Part shown: positions 29,001-38,196 of the stretch, in pieces
Position numbering within the stretch: position 1 is the stretch's first letter
How the letters are laid out: each line of letters opens with the position of its first letter
NCBI RefSeq assembly: GCF_000600085.1
Contig: NZ_CP006821.1
Coordinates: forward strand, 1,573,926-1,637,925
DNA from: Helicobacter pylori oki112
GTDB lineage: Bacteria; Campylobacterota; Campylobacteria; Campylobacterales; Helicobacteraceae
Direction: 5' to 3'
DNA length: 64,000 nt
Notes under the pieces: model-generated
Told to the model about the DNA's origin: nothing
Seen by the model: the letters and a program-made list of their open reading frames with translations, nothing else
Databases searched by the model: none
Made by a program: the position numbers and the translations under genes

Positions 29001-29504
29001 ATGGCAGATATTCAAAGGCGTGATTTTTTAGGAATGAGCCTTGCTAGTGTTACAGCTATAGGGGCTATAGCGAGTCTGGTAGCGATGAAAAAGACTTGGG
29101 ATCCGCTTCCAAGCGTTGTTTCAGCCGGTTTTACGACCATAGATGTGGCGAACATGCAAGAAGGGCAGTTTTCCACCGTGGAATGGCGTGGGAAACCGGT
29201 CTATATCCTCAAGCGTTCTAAAAAAGAGGGCTTTAATGAAAAGCGCGATTTTAAAATTGGCGAGAGCGTTTTTACCACAGCCATTCAAATTTGCACGCAT
29301 TTAGGGTGTATCCCCACTTATCAAGATGAAGAAAAAGGCTTTTTATGCCCATGCCATGGGGGGCGTTTCACTTCTGATGGCGTGAATATTGCCGGCACTC
29401 CCCCTCCACGCCCTTTTGATATTCCGCCTTTTAAAATTGAAGGCAATAAGATCACTTTTGGTGAAGCCGGGGCTGAATACAAGAAAATGATGGCTAAAGC
29501 GTAA
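29001..29504 (+). CDS. qcrA: Cytochrome bc1 complex Rieske iron-sulfur subunit
   Basis: A 167-residue subunit of the quinol:cytochrome c oxidoreductase. It has a twin-arginine signal (RRDFLGM, Arg 6-7) with a hydrophobic helix that also anchors the protein. The 2Fe-2S boxes are CTHLGC (Cys98, His100, with disulfide Cys103) and CPCHGG (Cys116, His119, with disulfide Cys118). First gene of qcrABC; qcrB follows after 10 bases. It supports microaerobic respiration to the cb-type oxidase. Confidence 0.96.
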   Translation: MADIQRRDFLGMSLASVTAIGAIASLVAMKKTWDPLPSVVSAGFTTIDVANMQEGQFSTVEWRGKPVYILKRSKKEGFNEKRDFKIGESVFTTAIQICTHLGCIPTYQDEEKGFLCPCHGGRFTSDGVNIAGTPPPRPFDIPPFKIEGNKITFGEAGAEYKKMMAKA

Positions 29505-29514
29505 GGAGAGTTCA

Positions 29515-30753
29515 ATGGCAGAGATAAAAAAAGCGAAGAATTTAGGCGAATGGCTAGACATGCGTCTTGGCACTAACAAACTTGTTAAAGTGCTAATGAC
29601 AGAATACTGGATCCCTAAAAACATCAATTTCTTATGGGCTATGGGGGTGATTTTATTGACCCTTTTTGGCGTGCTTGTAATCTCAGGGATTTTCTTGCTC
29701 ATGTATTATAAGCCTGATGCGAAAATGGCGTTTGATAGCGTGAATTTCACCATCATGCAAGAAGTGGCTTATGGCTGGCTTTGGCGCCACATGCATGCCA
29801 CGGCAGCGAGCATGATTTTTGTCATCATTTATATCCACATGTTTGTTGGCATCTATTATGGCTCTTACAAAAAGGGCCGTGAGATGATTTGGATTAGCGG
29901 GATGATTTTGTTTGTGGTCTTTAGCGCGGAAGCCTTTAGCGGGTATATGCTGCCTTGGGGGCAGATGAGCTATTGGGCCGCAGCGGTTATCACGAATTTA
30001 TTTGGGGGCATTCCTTTCATTGGGGCTGATGTGGTGGAGTGGATTAGGGGGAATTATGTTGTGGCGGATTCCACTTTAACGCGTTTTTTCATGCTCCATG
30101 TGTTTTTACTGCCCATTGCGATCATTTTACTCATTGGGGTGCATTTCTATTCTTTACGCATCCCGCATGTCAATAACCAAGAAGGCGAAGAGATTGACTT
30201 TGAATCAGAAGAAAAGAAATTCATTGAAGGCAAGAAAAAAGAATCCAAAGTCATTCCTTTTTGGCCGGTATTCTTGTCTAAAGATATTTTTGTGGTTTGC
30301 GCGTTTATGGTCTTTTTCTTTTACTTGGTGTGTTACCACTATGATTTTGCGATGGATCCTATCAACTTTGAAAGGGCTAACAGCCTTAAAACGCCGCCTC
30401 ACATTTACCCTGAATGGTATTTCTTATGGAGCTATGAAGTCTTAAGGGGCTTTTTCTTCAGCGCTGATTTAGGGCTAATGGCCTTTGGCGTGGCGCAAGT
30501 GATCTTTTTCTTACTGCCCTTTTTGGACAGAAGCCCAGTTGTCGCTCCTGCTCACAAACGGCCTGCGTTTATGGTGTGGTTTTGGCTTTTAATCATTGAT
30601 ATGATTGTTTTAACGATCTATGGTAAATTGCCCCCGCTTGGGATCGGTAAATACATTGGCTTAGTGGGTTCAATCACTTTCTTGGCTCTTTTCTTTGTGG
30701 TATTGCCCATTATCACTATCGCTGAGAGCAAGAAACAAGGGGGTGTTAGATGA
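29515..30753 (+). CDS. qcrB: Cytochrome b subunit of bc1 complex
   Basis: A 412-residue integral membrane protein with about eight to nine helices. The paired heme-ligand His residues lie in WRHMHATAASMIF and in MLHVFLLP...GVHFYSLR. The Qo-site motif appears as HIYPEWYFLWSYE (PEWY). A charged loop (about residues 220-245) separates the N-terminal cytochrome b6-like part from the C-terminal part. The stop overlaps the qcrC start as ATGA. Confidence 0.96.
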   Translation: MAEIKKAKNLGEWLDMRLGTNKLVKVLMTEYWIPKNINFLWAMGVILLTLFGVLVISGIFLLMYYKPDAKMAFDSVNFTIMQEVAYGWLWRHMHATAASMIFVIIYIHMFVGIYYGSYKKGREMIWISGMILFVVFSAEAFSGYMLPWGQMSYWAAAVITNLFGGIPFIGADVVEWIRGNYVVADSTLTRFFMLHVFLLPIAIILLIGVHFYSLRIPHVNNQEGEEIDFESEEKKFIEGKKKESKVIPFWPVFLSKDIFVVCAFMVFFFYLVCYHYDFAMDPINFERANSLKTPPHIYPEWYFLWSYEVLRGFFFSADLGLMAFGVAQVIFFLLPFLDRSPVVAPAHKRPAFMVWFWLLIIDMIVLTIYGKLPPLGIGKYIGLVGSITFLALFFVVLPIITIAESKKQGGVR

Positions 30754-31607
30754 AAGAATTTAAGATTCTAATTATCCTTATTGTGGTGATAGGCGTGATT
30801 TATTATGGGGTTGAGCCTTATGCGCATTCGGTGATGCACCCTAAAGTCGCTCCGGCAGATTTTGCTTTCAAGGATTTAGAGCCGATGGATTTAAAAAATG
30901 GCGACGCTAATAAAGGCAAACAGCTTGTATCCGAAAATTGCACCGCTTGCCATGGCATTAAATCCCAAAACATTCCAGCCCCTATGGACAGCCTTAGCGC
31001 GAGCAACTCGTTTGGGGTCGTGCCACCGGATTTAAGCCATGTGGCGGGGGTTTTGAACGCGAATTTCTTAGCCCACTTCATCAAAGACCCTGTGAAAACG
31101 GCGAAATTGAGCCATAAATTCAACGATGAAAGGCCCTATCCTATGCCGGCGTTTTCTCAATTTAGCGATAAAGATTTGAGCGATATTGTGGCGTATCTCA
31201 CTTCTATTTTGCCTAAAAATTTGAGCGATAAGGAAGTGTTCGCGCAAAGCTGTCAAAGGTGTCATAGCTTGGATTATGCTAAAAATAAGGCCTTTAGCGA
31301 TCCTAAAGATTTAGCCAATTATTTAGGCTCTCATGCGCCTGATTTGTCCATGATGATTAGAGCTAAAGGTGAACATGGCTTGAATATTTTCATCAACGAT
31401 CCGCAAAAGCTTTTGCCTGGCACGGCTATGCCTAGAGTGGGATTGAGTGAACAAGCGCAAAAACAAGTCATCTCTTATTTGGAAAAAGCGGGCGATAGGA
31501 AAAAACATGAAAGGAATACCTTAGGGATTAAGATCATGATTTTCTTTGCGGTGCTGTCGTTCTTGGCTTATGCGTGGAAAAGAAAAGTTTGGAGCGAAGT
31601 GCATTGA
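30750..31607 (+). CDS. qcrC: Diheme cytochrome c subunit of bc1 complex
   Basis: A 285-residue cytochrome c with two heme-binding motifs, CTACH (Cys64-His68) and CQRCH (Cys168-His172). It is anchored by an N-terminal helix and has a C-terminal hydrophobic helix near residues 260-275. The diheme form replaces the monoheme cytochrome c1 in epsilonproteobacterial bc1 complexes. Last gene of qcrABC. Confidence 0.95.
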   Translation: MKEFKILIILIVVIGVIYYGVEPYAHSVMHPKVAPADFAFKDLEPMDLKNGDANKGKQLVSENCTACHGIKSQNIPAPMDSLSASNSFGVVPPDLSHVAGVLNANFLAHFIKDPVKTAKLSHKFNDERPYPMPAFSQFSDKDLSDIVAYLTSILPKNLSDKEVFAQSCQRCHSLDYAKNKAFSDPKDLANYLGSHAPDLSMMIRAKGEHGLNIFINDPQKLLPGTAMPRVGLSEQAQKQVISYLEKAGDRKKHERNTLGIKIMIFFAVLSFLAYAWKRKVWSEVH

Positions 31608-31696
31608 ATTAAAAAAAGGGGGGAGAGTGTTTTTTTTGTGGTCTTGTTTTATGGTCAGTTGCTTAGAATTTCCTTATGTCTTAATGGAGTGGTCCG

Positions 31697-33363
31697 ATGA
31701 TTTTAGATGCTAAATTTTTTGTGTTCATTTTTTTTAATGTGCTTTCAACATGCTTTCTCTCTTCGGTGAGTGTTGGTTTTATTTTCAAAGCATTTTTGTA
31801 TAGTTTTATATGGCTTTTTATTATTTATTATGCGATCAGTTTTATTAAGAATAGGTTTGTAACAGAAAGCCTAAAAAGTTTTATATTAATTTTAGGGGTT
31901 GTGTTTAGCTGTATAGATATTTTTGGTTCGTATTATTTTCATTTGCCTTTATCTAATGAGCTGGGTAATATTTTATTCACCACGCATTATAAAGAGAGCT
32001 TGGAATTTCTCCATGCTTATGTCTATCCGCACTGGTATTTTGTGATAGGGCTTATTTTAATAGCTGTAGGTTCTCTAAAACTATTCAGTCTCATTCCTAA
32101 TAAACCCATTTCTTTAAAAATGGCTAGTATTTTAAGCGTTTTATTTTTGATTGTAGAAGCGCCACACACTATAGCAACGATCAAAAAATATAAAGAGCGT
32201 GAAGCCCTGTTGAACGCTGATGGGACGATGGAATACATTGCTTTGGCTAAAGGAGCGTATTATTTTGGTAGGAATATCAGCAGTCTGAGAGAAAGCAACA
32301 ACTCTAATCAAGCTTTAGAAAAAGCTTCTTATTCTAAAGATTACCTGCTCAAAAATACAGGAAGTGTTGAAAATGTGGTGTTGGTTTTTGGCGAGAGTTT
32401 GAACAGAAATTTTATGGGTGTTTATGGCTATCAAGCCCCTACAACCCCTTATTTAAACGCTTTAAAAGAAAAAGGTTCGCTTTTAGTGTTTGATAATGTG
32501 ATCAGCCCGGCTTTTTATACGGACAAAAGTTTCACAATGCTTTTAACTTACGCCAATAGGGATAATCTCAACCAAAAAGCATGGTATCAATATAAAAACC
32601 TAGCCCATATCCTTAAACTGAGCGATTGTAAAAGCGTTTGGATCACTTCTCAAGGCTATGGACTCATGTGGGGTAATAGCTATTATCAAGTGGCTAAGCA
32701 TTTTGATACTTATATAGAAAACGATAAACCTTATGATGAAAACTTGGCCGCTCTTTTCAAGCGGTATTATAATAACGAGAGAGAGAGAGAGAGAGTAAAA
32801 AGCGTAAAAATTTTGTTGTTTTTCACTTGATTGGCAATCATTTTGAATACAAAAACCGCTTTCCTAAAGAATTTTCCCGCTTCAATCTCAATAACACTTC
32901 TTATTTTTCAAAAAACAAGTCTTTGAAAGTTAAAAACAATGCTGACAAGCAAGTTGTAACCGATTATATTAACAGCGTTTATTATAATGATTATGTTTTG
33001 CATTCTTTGATTGAATTGTTTAAAGATAAGGATAGTCTCATTATCTACCTGAGCGATCATGGCAATGACATGTTTGAATCAAGCGCTTTCAATACCCATG
33101 AATGCTCAAATGCCAGCATGGAAATCCTATTTTTAATCTATATGAGCGATGCATTCAAACAAAAACACCCCCAAATGGTAAAAAGTTTTGAAGAAGCTTT
33201 ACACAAGCCTTTTATGAGCGATGATTTATTGCATACCGTATTGCCATTAGCAGGAATAATAACCAAAGATTATGAAAAAACGAGGGATTTATTTAATGAG
33301 AGTTATAACGATAAACGCATAAGGAAGCCATGCGATAACAAGGTTTATCCCATGAATAAATGA
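31697..33363 (+). CDS. Phase-variable EptA/LtaS-type membrane transferase, out of frame here
   Basis: Two overlapping frames, 31697-32830 and about 32797-33363, together encode one alkaline-phosphatase-superfamily enzyme. It has four or five N-terminal helices, VLVFGESLNRNFMGVYGY (nucleophile region with Ser where EptA usually has Thr), then in the second frame FVVFHLIGNHFEYKNRFP and YLSDHGNDMF (metal site). The frames are separated by a (GA)9 tract. As read here, translation stops soon after the tract. With eight or eleven GA units the frame would be a continuous gene of about 554 residues. Phosphoethanolamine transfer to lipid A or another envelope glycan is the likely role, but the substrate is not shown. 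No neighbour is co-operonic. Confidence 0.8.
32777..32794 (+). repeat. (GA)9 dinucleotide phase-variation tract
   Basis: Nine GA units inside the transferase coding region, followed by G. In frame 1 they encode alternating Glu-Arg and lead to a stop at 32828-32830. Loss of one unit, or gain of two, restores the downstream frame. Confidence 0.95.
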
Positions 33364-33379
33364 GCGGTATTTATAATTG

Positions 33380-34063
33380 TCAATTTAAAAAATCAATCAA
33401 TGCTTGAAGTTCCTTTGAATCAAAATTAAAAAATTTTTTAAGAATTTCTGTATTTTTTGGCTTATCTATCATTTTAGCGGTTGTAGAAACAGGATCTAGA
33501 TTGTTTAAACCACAAGGAACAAAACCTCTCTCTAAACAAACAGAAAGCGTAATATAGGGTTGTAGCCAACATTTAGCATGTTTTTTTTGTTCTGATTGAA
33601 TAGGTTTGATTTGTTTGATTTTGCGAAAAAACTCCTCGTAGGACTCGCAAAAAACTTGATAAAACGCTTTATTTTCACTTTCTTTTGCCATTTTTTCTAG
33701 CAAAGGCTCTAATTCGCAATAATTGGGGTCGTGTTCAGTCTCATCATTTTCTGGCAATAAAAAAATCTTAATCTGGTTAAACTCTTCATCGTTTAAGCGG
33801 TGTTCTTCTTCTGGGTTTTCTTGGAGTTGTTTCTTTATTTCTTGAATTTTAGCCTCTTTTGTTTGGTTGTCTGAATCAAAAACGATGTAAATATCTTTAG
33901 CTTTTAGGTTTTCTTTAACACTCTCGACTTCTTCAGAAAGCTTATCCTTGCTCCCACAATTGATAATATTAGAATCTTTAAGGCCTAAATTTTTAACCTC
34001 ATTTAAAATCGTTAAAAAGATTTTGTCTGATTCGCCCTCCACATAAACGATCTTTTCTCGCAT
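33380..34063 (-). CDS. TOPRIM-domain protein (DUF3226/DUF4435-like) paired with ATPase
   Basis: A 227-residue protein that begins with a TOPRIM-type core: IVYVEGESDKIFL (Glu 9), then IYIVFDSDNQTKE (Asp 63 and Asp 65) and IKIFLLPENDETEHDPNYCELEPLL. These acidic residues are arranged as in the nuclease part of OLD proteins and in DUF3226/DUF4435 proteins. No signal or membrane segment. Its ATG overlaps the stop of the ATPase gene by one base (TGATG), so the two are translationally coupled. Nuclease activity is inferred, not shown. Confidence 0.75.
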   Translation of the reverse strand: MREKIVYVEGESDKIFLTILNEVKNLGLKDSNIINCGSKDKLSEEVESVKENLKAKDIYIVFDSDNQTKEAKIQEIKKQLQENPEEEHRLNDEEFNQIKIFLLPENDETEHDPNYCELEPLLEKMAKESENKAFYQVFCESYEEFFRKIKQIKPIQSEQKKHAKCWLQPYITLSVCLERGFVPCGLNNLDPVSTTAKMIDKPKNTEILKKFFNFDSKELQALIDFLN

Positions 34064-35163
34064 CAGCCTCTAACCTCCATGCCCCTATAAAGCACTTTTT
34101 CTAGCATAGAATAGCTGTGTCTGATAAAGCCAAAAGCGCTTTCTTTTTCAAATTCAAACAAGGCTATATCTTTAAAAACTCCCGTTTCATTATTGGGCAT
34201 GGTGTTGATAGCGTTCAATAAAAATTCCTTATTGTGCGTGGTGGCAAAAATTTGAATCTGTAGTTTTTGAGCTAACTCAAACAGAGCTTTTAAAAACTCT
34301 TGCATTTTTGTATAGTGCAAACCACTTTCTATTTCATCAATAAAAAGATACTTAACACGATTGTCTATAAGAATGCTCGCCATGATAAAGAATTTGATAA
34401 ACCCCCAACCAAACGAATTTAAAAGCCTTTTGGGGCTTTTTTCTAGCGGTGTGTTTTCATTTTTGATTTGGATATAGACAGACTTTCTTATGGCATCAGC
34501 ATCTAAAATATCAGGGTTGAAATATTTTAAGACTTCCATTAATTCTTTTTCTTTGCTCGCTAATCGTAAATTTTCTAATGCTTGAAGAGAATTAACAATA
34601 GATAATTCCACAGGAATAAACATTGCATTTTCTTTATAGGTTTGAGCGATCTTATCTAAATCAGAATGGATTAAGCTTAAGTTTTGTCTTTCAAGTTCAT
34701 AAGTCATTGTCATGGGGGAAAAAGATGGATTGTAGAAAAATTGGAGCTGTGGCTTCGTTATTGGTTTGCTTATAAGGTTTGTCATATGAATATCATCGCT
34801 ATTCAAATTGATGTCTTTGCTGTAATTGGTTTGTGTGGGGTATTGGATAGTAAGAGGGATAGTAGCATGTTCAAACTCAGTGCGGATGCTAATGGGATTA
34901 GCGGTATTCTCTTGGTAAAAGAAGGTTTTTAGGTTGTCGTTATTGAGCTTGATTTTCCTAAATTCACTAACAAGCACCACATGTTCAGGGGGAAGACTGA
35001 CTTGAACAGCAGAATCACAAAGACCCGTGTTGATATAAAGGGCTTCTAAAAGATTGGTTTTGCCTGTATCGTTTTGACCGGTAAAAAAGTTGATGAGTTT
35101 AAAATTTTCCATTTTAAGGTGCTTGAAATTTTTGTAATTTTCAATCTCTATGCTTTTAATCAT
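34063..35163 (-). CDS. OLD/RecF-like AAA ATPase (AAA_15/AAA_21 type)
   Basis: A 366-residue ABC-class ATPase. The N terminus IKSIEIENYKNFKHLKMENF is the RecF/OLD start. Walker A is GQNDTGKT (29-36), Walker B is YLFIDE (about 272-277), followed by IESGLHYTKMQEF and a His-loop ATTHNKEF. The signature region NSFGWGFIKFF is divergent. It pairs with the TOPRIM gene downstream, splitting the two activities that are fused in OLD nucleases. The arrangement resembles the two-gene PARIS (AriA/AriB) or OLD-like anti-phage modules. The exact family is not settled. Confidence 0.8.
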   Translation of the reverse strand: MIKSIEIENYKNFKHLKMENFKLINFFTGQNDTGKTNLLEALYINTGLCDSAVQVSLPPEHVVLVSEFRKIKLNNDNLKTFFYQENTANPISIRTEFEHATIPLTIQYPTQTNYSKDINLNSDDIHMTNLISKPITKPQLQFFYNPSFSPMTMTYELERQNLSLIHSDLDKIAQTYKENAMFIPVELSIVNSLQALENLRLASKEKELMEVLKYFNPDILDADAIRKSVYIQIKNENTPLEKSPKRLLNSFGWGFIKFFIMASILIDNRVKYLFIDEIESGLHYTKMQEFLKALFELAQKLQIQIFATTHNKEFLLNAINTMPNNETGVFKDIALFEFEKESAFGFIRHSYSMLEKVLYRGMEVRG

Positions 35164-35241
35164 TTAAATTCGCCTTTTAGTTAGCTTGAATTGATGCCAC
35201 TAGATCATCGGTATAGTTACGCTAATTTTACCCTACTATTC

Positions 35242-37089
35242 TTACTTAATTTTAAAGCGGTTTTTCTCCAACGCATTTTGAATCGCAATAGAGGGCGATA
35301 GATAATTGTAACGCACTAAAATTTCGGTGATTTCTTTAAAAATAGGGGCTGCAATCTTGCTAGCGTAATATTCTTCCTTGCCGTGCGAGCCTAAGATAAC
35401 CACGCCGATAGTAAAAACCTGCCTTTCATCTTCAGCGAACCCAAAAAAAGAGCTGTTGTAGGACTGCGCGCTATAACTCCCGTTTTTAGCAACCCTAGCC
35501 GTGCCGGTTTTGCCCCCTATGTATAGCCCTTCAAATTGAGCGTTTTTGCCTGTGCCATAACGCACCACTTTGATTAAGGTTTCTTTCATTTTCCTAGCGC
35601 TTTTGGGGCTAATGACTTGAAAGGTGGGTTTGGGGCTAGGAATGTAAATATCGCCATTAGGGGCGGTTTCTTGTTGCACTAAATAGGGGGTAGTCAATTT
35701 GCCTTCATTAGAAAACACCGCATAAGCCCTTAAAAGCTGCAAAAAAGTCGCGTTCAGCCCATAGCCATAAGAAACGCTCCCCTTTAACACTTCACGCTTG
35801 AAAGCGGACAAAGGAGGGATCTTTCCTGTGGCTTCTAAGGATAAATCAATGCCCGTTTTTTGAGAAAATCCATAGCCTAAAAGTCCGTTATAGAAATCCT
35901 CTGGGTTGAGATTTTTACTGATTTTTATCATGCCCACATTGCTAGATTGGATCAAAATGTCTTCCACAACGGCTTTTTTACTAGGGATAAAGTCATCTTT
36001 TATGGTGTATTTTCCTAATTGGTAATAGCCATGGTTTAAATCAATGCGTTCTTTGGGGTTGATTAAATTCTTGTCTAACAGTAAGGAATAAACAATGGGT
36101 TTGATCGTGCTGCCTGGCTCAAAAACCTTTTCGGCAACGCTCAAATTCAAGCTTTCATAATCGCTAGTTTTAATCGCATTAGGATTGAAGCGCTTGCTTG
36201 AAGCCAGCGATAAAATTTCCCCGCTTTTAGGGTTAATGATACCCACTAGGATTTCTTTAGCCTTGAGCTTGTCTTTAGTTTTATCTAATAGGGTTTCAAT
36301 TTCTCTTTGGAGTTTTAAAGGAATGCTCAAATACACCTCATAGCCATCAAGGCGCTCAATCTCTGTGTAAGAGTGGTTTTGAATAAAGTTAAAACTCACA
36401 TCTCTTTTGCCTGTTCTCATGCCATTTTGTTGGGCTTTAAGCAAGTGATCTTGAGATTTTTCAACGCCTTTTTTACCGGTAGTTAAAGTGAGCCTATCTT
36501 CTTCTTGTTTTTGCACATAGCCAATGATTGGTTCTAGGCTATTTTGATAAGGGTAATGCCTAGAAACGCCGCTCACTTCAATGTTTAGCCCTTGCTTTTG
36601 CCACACCTTATCGCGCGCGTCTTTGAAATTTTGAAAAACCCCAAAGGCTAGAAATTTCTTATTCAAGTCCCTAAGATTAGCAGCGGTATTGGGCGTGAGA
36701 TCATAGGCTAGAATAATATAGCCTTTCGTATTGATAGCGTCTTTTAAGGACTTTTTAGGGATATTGCTATAAACAGAAAGAAAATCAATGAAAAAATCTT
36801 CTTTATCCGGGTTTAAAAACCTTGTGTCAAAGCCCAGTTTGAAAAGGGTTTGCGAAGTAGCCAGGCTGTAGTTGTCTTGACTATAGATAGTCCCCCTAGT
36901 CGCAGTGTCTTGTTTGCTCATCACCAGAGTGGGCATGTTGGCTTGGGCAAAAAAAGCTTTTTTAAAAGCCACCATTAAAAAAACAATAAAAAGCAACAAA
37001 AAGGTTAAAGCCGTAAATACGACCTTGTATTTTTGGGTTTCTAAAAATCGCTCTGGGTTGAAGTTGGGATCAATGTTTTTATTATTCAT
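35242..37089 (-). CDS. ftsI: Septal peptidoglycan transpeptidase (PBP3/FtsI)
   Basis: A 615-residue class B penicillin-binding protein. One N-terminal transmembrane helix (VVFTALTFLLLFIVFLMVAF) precedes a pedestal domain and the transpeptidase domain with SxxK S327-T-I-K330, SSN (382-384) and KTG (527-529). It corresponds to HP1556. It cross-links peptidoglycan at the septum and is the natural partner of FtsW, whose gene lies a few kb away. Next minus-strand gene upstream is fliE. Confidence 0.93.
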   Translation of the reverse strand: MNNKNIDPNFNPERFLETQKYKVVFTALTFLLLFIVFLMVAFKKAFFAQANMPTLVMSKQDTATRGTIYSQDNYSLATSQTLFKLGFDTRFLNPDKEDFFIDFLSVYSNIPKKSLKDAINTKGYIILAYDLTPNTAANLRDLNKKFLAFGVFQNFKDARDKVWQKQGLNIEVSGVSRHYPYQNSLEPIIGYVQKQEEDRLTLTTGKKGVEKSQDHLLKAQQNGMRTGKRDVSFNFIQNHSYTEIERLDGYEVYLSIPLKLQREIETLLDKTKDKLKAKEILVGIINPKSGEILSLASSKRFNPNAIKTSDYESLNLSVAEKVFEPGSTIKPIVYSLLLDKNLINPKERIDLNHGYYQLGKYTIKDDFIPSKKAVVEDILIQSSNVGMIKISKNLNPEDFYNGLLGYGFSQKTGIDLSLEATGKIPPLSAFKREVLKGSVSYGYGLNATFLQLLRAYAVFSNEGKLTTPYLVQQETAPNGDIYIPSPKPTFQVISPKSARKMKETLIKVVRYGTGKNAQFEGLYIGGKTGTARVAKNGSYSAQSYNSSFFGFAEDERQVFTIGVVILGSHGKEEYYASKIAAPIFKEITEILVRYNYLSPSIAIQNALEKNRFKIK

Positions 37090-37194
37090 GAACGCTCACT
37101 TGAAAACGGCGTAGCGTTGGATCTTCACAACGCATGAGAACATGAATTTTTGATGGTAAAATCCGTTAAAATGGGGCGTAGCAACAACGAACCC

Positions 37195-37230
37195 TCTCTT
37201 TAAAAAAGACCAAGCGATCATTTAAAGAGA
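37195..37230 (-). terminator. Inverted repeat downstream of fliE
   Basis: TCTCTTTAAA (37195-37204) and TTTAAAGAGA (37221-37230) are perfect 10-base arms around a 16-base loop, 15 bases beyond the fliE stop. No T run follows, so termination is uncertain. A processing or stability role is possible. Confidence 0.4.
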
Positions 37231-37244
37231 CGCCACTTAAGAAA

Positions 37245-37574
37245 CTAGATCTGCGTTCTTAAAAGCTCTTTATAAGCGCTGATCGCCTTGTTGCGCACTT
37301 CAAGCATGAGTTTCATGCTCGTTTCAGCCTTCCCTATAGCGATAGCCGCTTGGTGTAAATCTTTGATTTGCCCTGTCGCCATGTCGGCTAAGGCTTTATC
37401 AGATTGCTCTTGAGTGTTGTTAAGCTCATTGATGGATTGTTTTAAGAGTTTGGAAAACTCCCCACCTTTTTGTTCTTTAAAGGTGCTACCTGATTCTTCT
37501 CTTTTAGTCCTATTGTCTGTGTTAAGCTCAGAGAAAGGACTCAATAAGCTTTTATCATTGTGTATGGCTTGCAT
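37245..37574 (-). CDS. fliE: Flagellar hook-basal body protein FliE
   Basis: A 109-residue protein that joins the MS ring to the rod. The C-terminal half (FSKLLKQSINELNNTQEQSDKALADMATG...LHQAAIAIGKAETSMKLMLEVRNKAISAYKELLR) is the FliE domain. A strong AAGGAGG lies 4 bases before the ATG. It is downstream of flgB-flgC in the same direction, separated by 127 bases of AT-rich sequence. Confidence 0.95.
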   Translation of the reverse strand: MQAIHNDKSLLSPFSELNTDNRTKREESGSTFKEQKGGEFSKLLKQSINELNNTQEQSDKALADMATGQIKDLHQAAIAIGKAETSMKLMLEVRNKAISAYKELLRTQI

Positions 37575-37701
37575 AGAACCTCCTTAAGCTCTTTTTTAAA
37601 AATTTAACTCTATTAAATATCTTATTCATTTCTGTATTCTACTGATCTTTGGCTAATACTACCTAAATTTCCTTATACTACCATAAATTGTTGAAAATCG
37701 T

Positions 37702-38184
37702 TCATGTTTGTAACATGCCAATCGCGTTCTGCGCCATGTTTTTAGCGCTTTGAAAGGCTGCAACATTGGCCTGATAAGCCCTAGTCGCTTCCACTAGATC
37801 CGCCATTTCAACCACCGCATTCACATTGGGGTAAGCCACATAGCCTTGAGCGTTAGCGTCAGGGTGACTGGGATCGTATTTCATTAACGGCTCGCTATCA
37901 TCGCGCACAATCTTATCCACCACCACGCTTGTGATGGGGATTAGGTTGTCATCGCTTTCATCTAAAGGGTCTTCATAGGGGGTAATTTGATTGTTTTGAG
38001 CGATTTTTTGGTTTAAAATCTCATTGAAATCAAAAGCCTTAAACACCGCTTCTTGCCTCCTATAAGGGCCTCCTTCGCTCGTGCGCGTGGTGTTAGCGTT
38101 AGCGATATTAGAAGAAATCAAATTAGCCCTTAAGCGTTGGGCGGACAAACCATAACCGCTAATATCAAAAGAAGATAAAAACAT
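37702..38184 (-). CDS. flgC: Flagellar basal-body rod protein FlgC
   Basis: A 160-residue proximal rod protein. The N terminus has LRANLISSNIANANTTRTSEGGPYRRQE, the rod/hook signature. The C terminus has NVNAVVEMADLVEATRAYQANVAAFQSAKNMAQNAIGML, the conserved helix. It is 12 bases downstream of flgB. It is exported through the flagellar type III system. Confidence 0.96.
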   Translation of the reverse strand: MFLSSFDISGYGLSAQRLRANLISSNIANANTTRTSEGGPYRRQEAVFKAFDFNEILNQKIAQNNQITPYEDPLDESDDNLIPITSVVVDKIVRDDSEPLMKYDPSHPDANAQGYVAYPNVNAVVEMADLVEATRAYQANVAAFQSAKNMAQNAIGMLQT

Positions 38185-38196
38185 GCTTTCCCTTAA

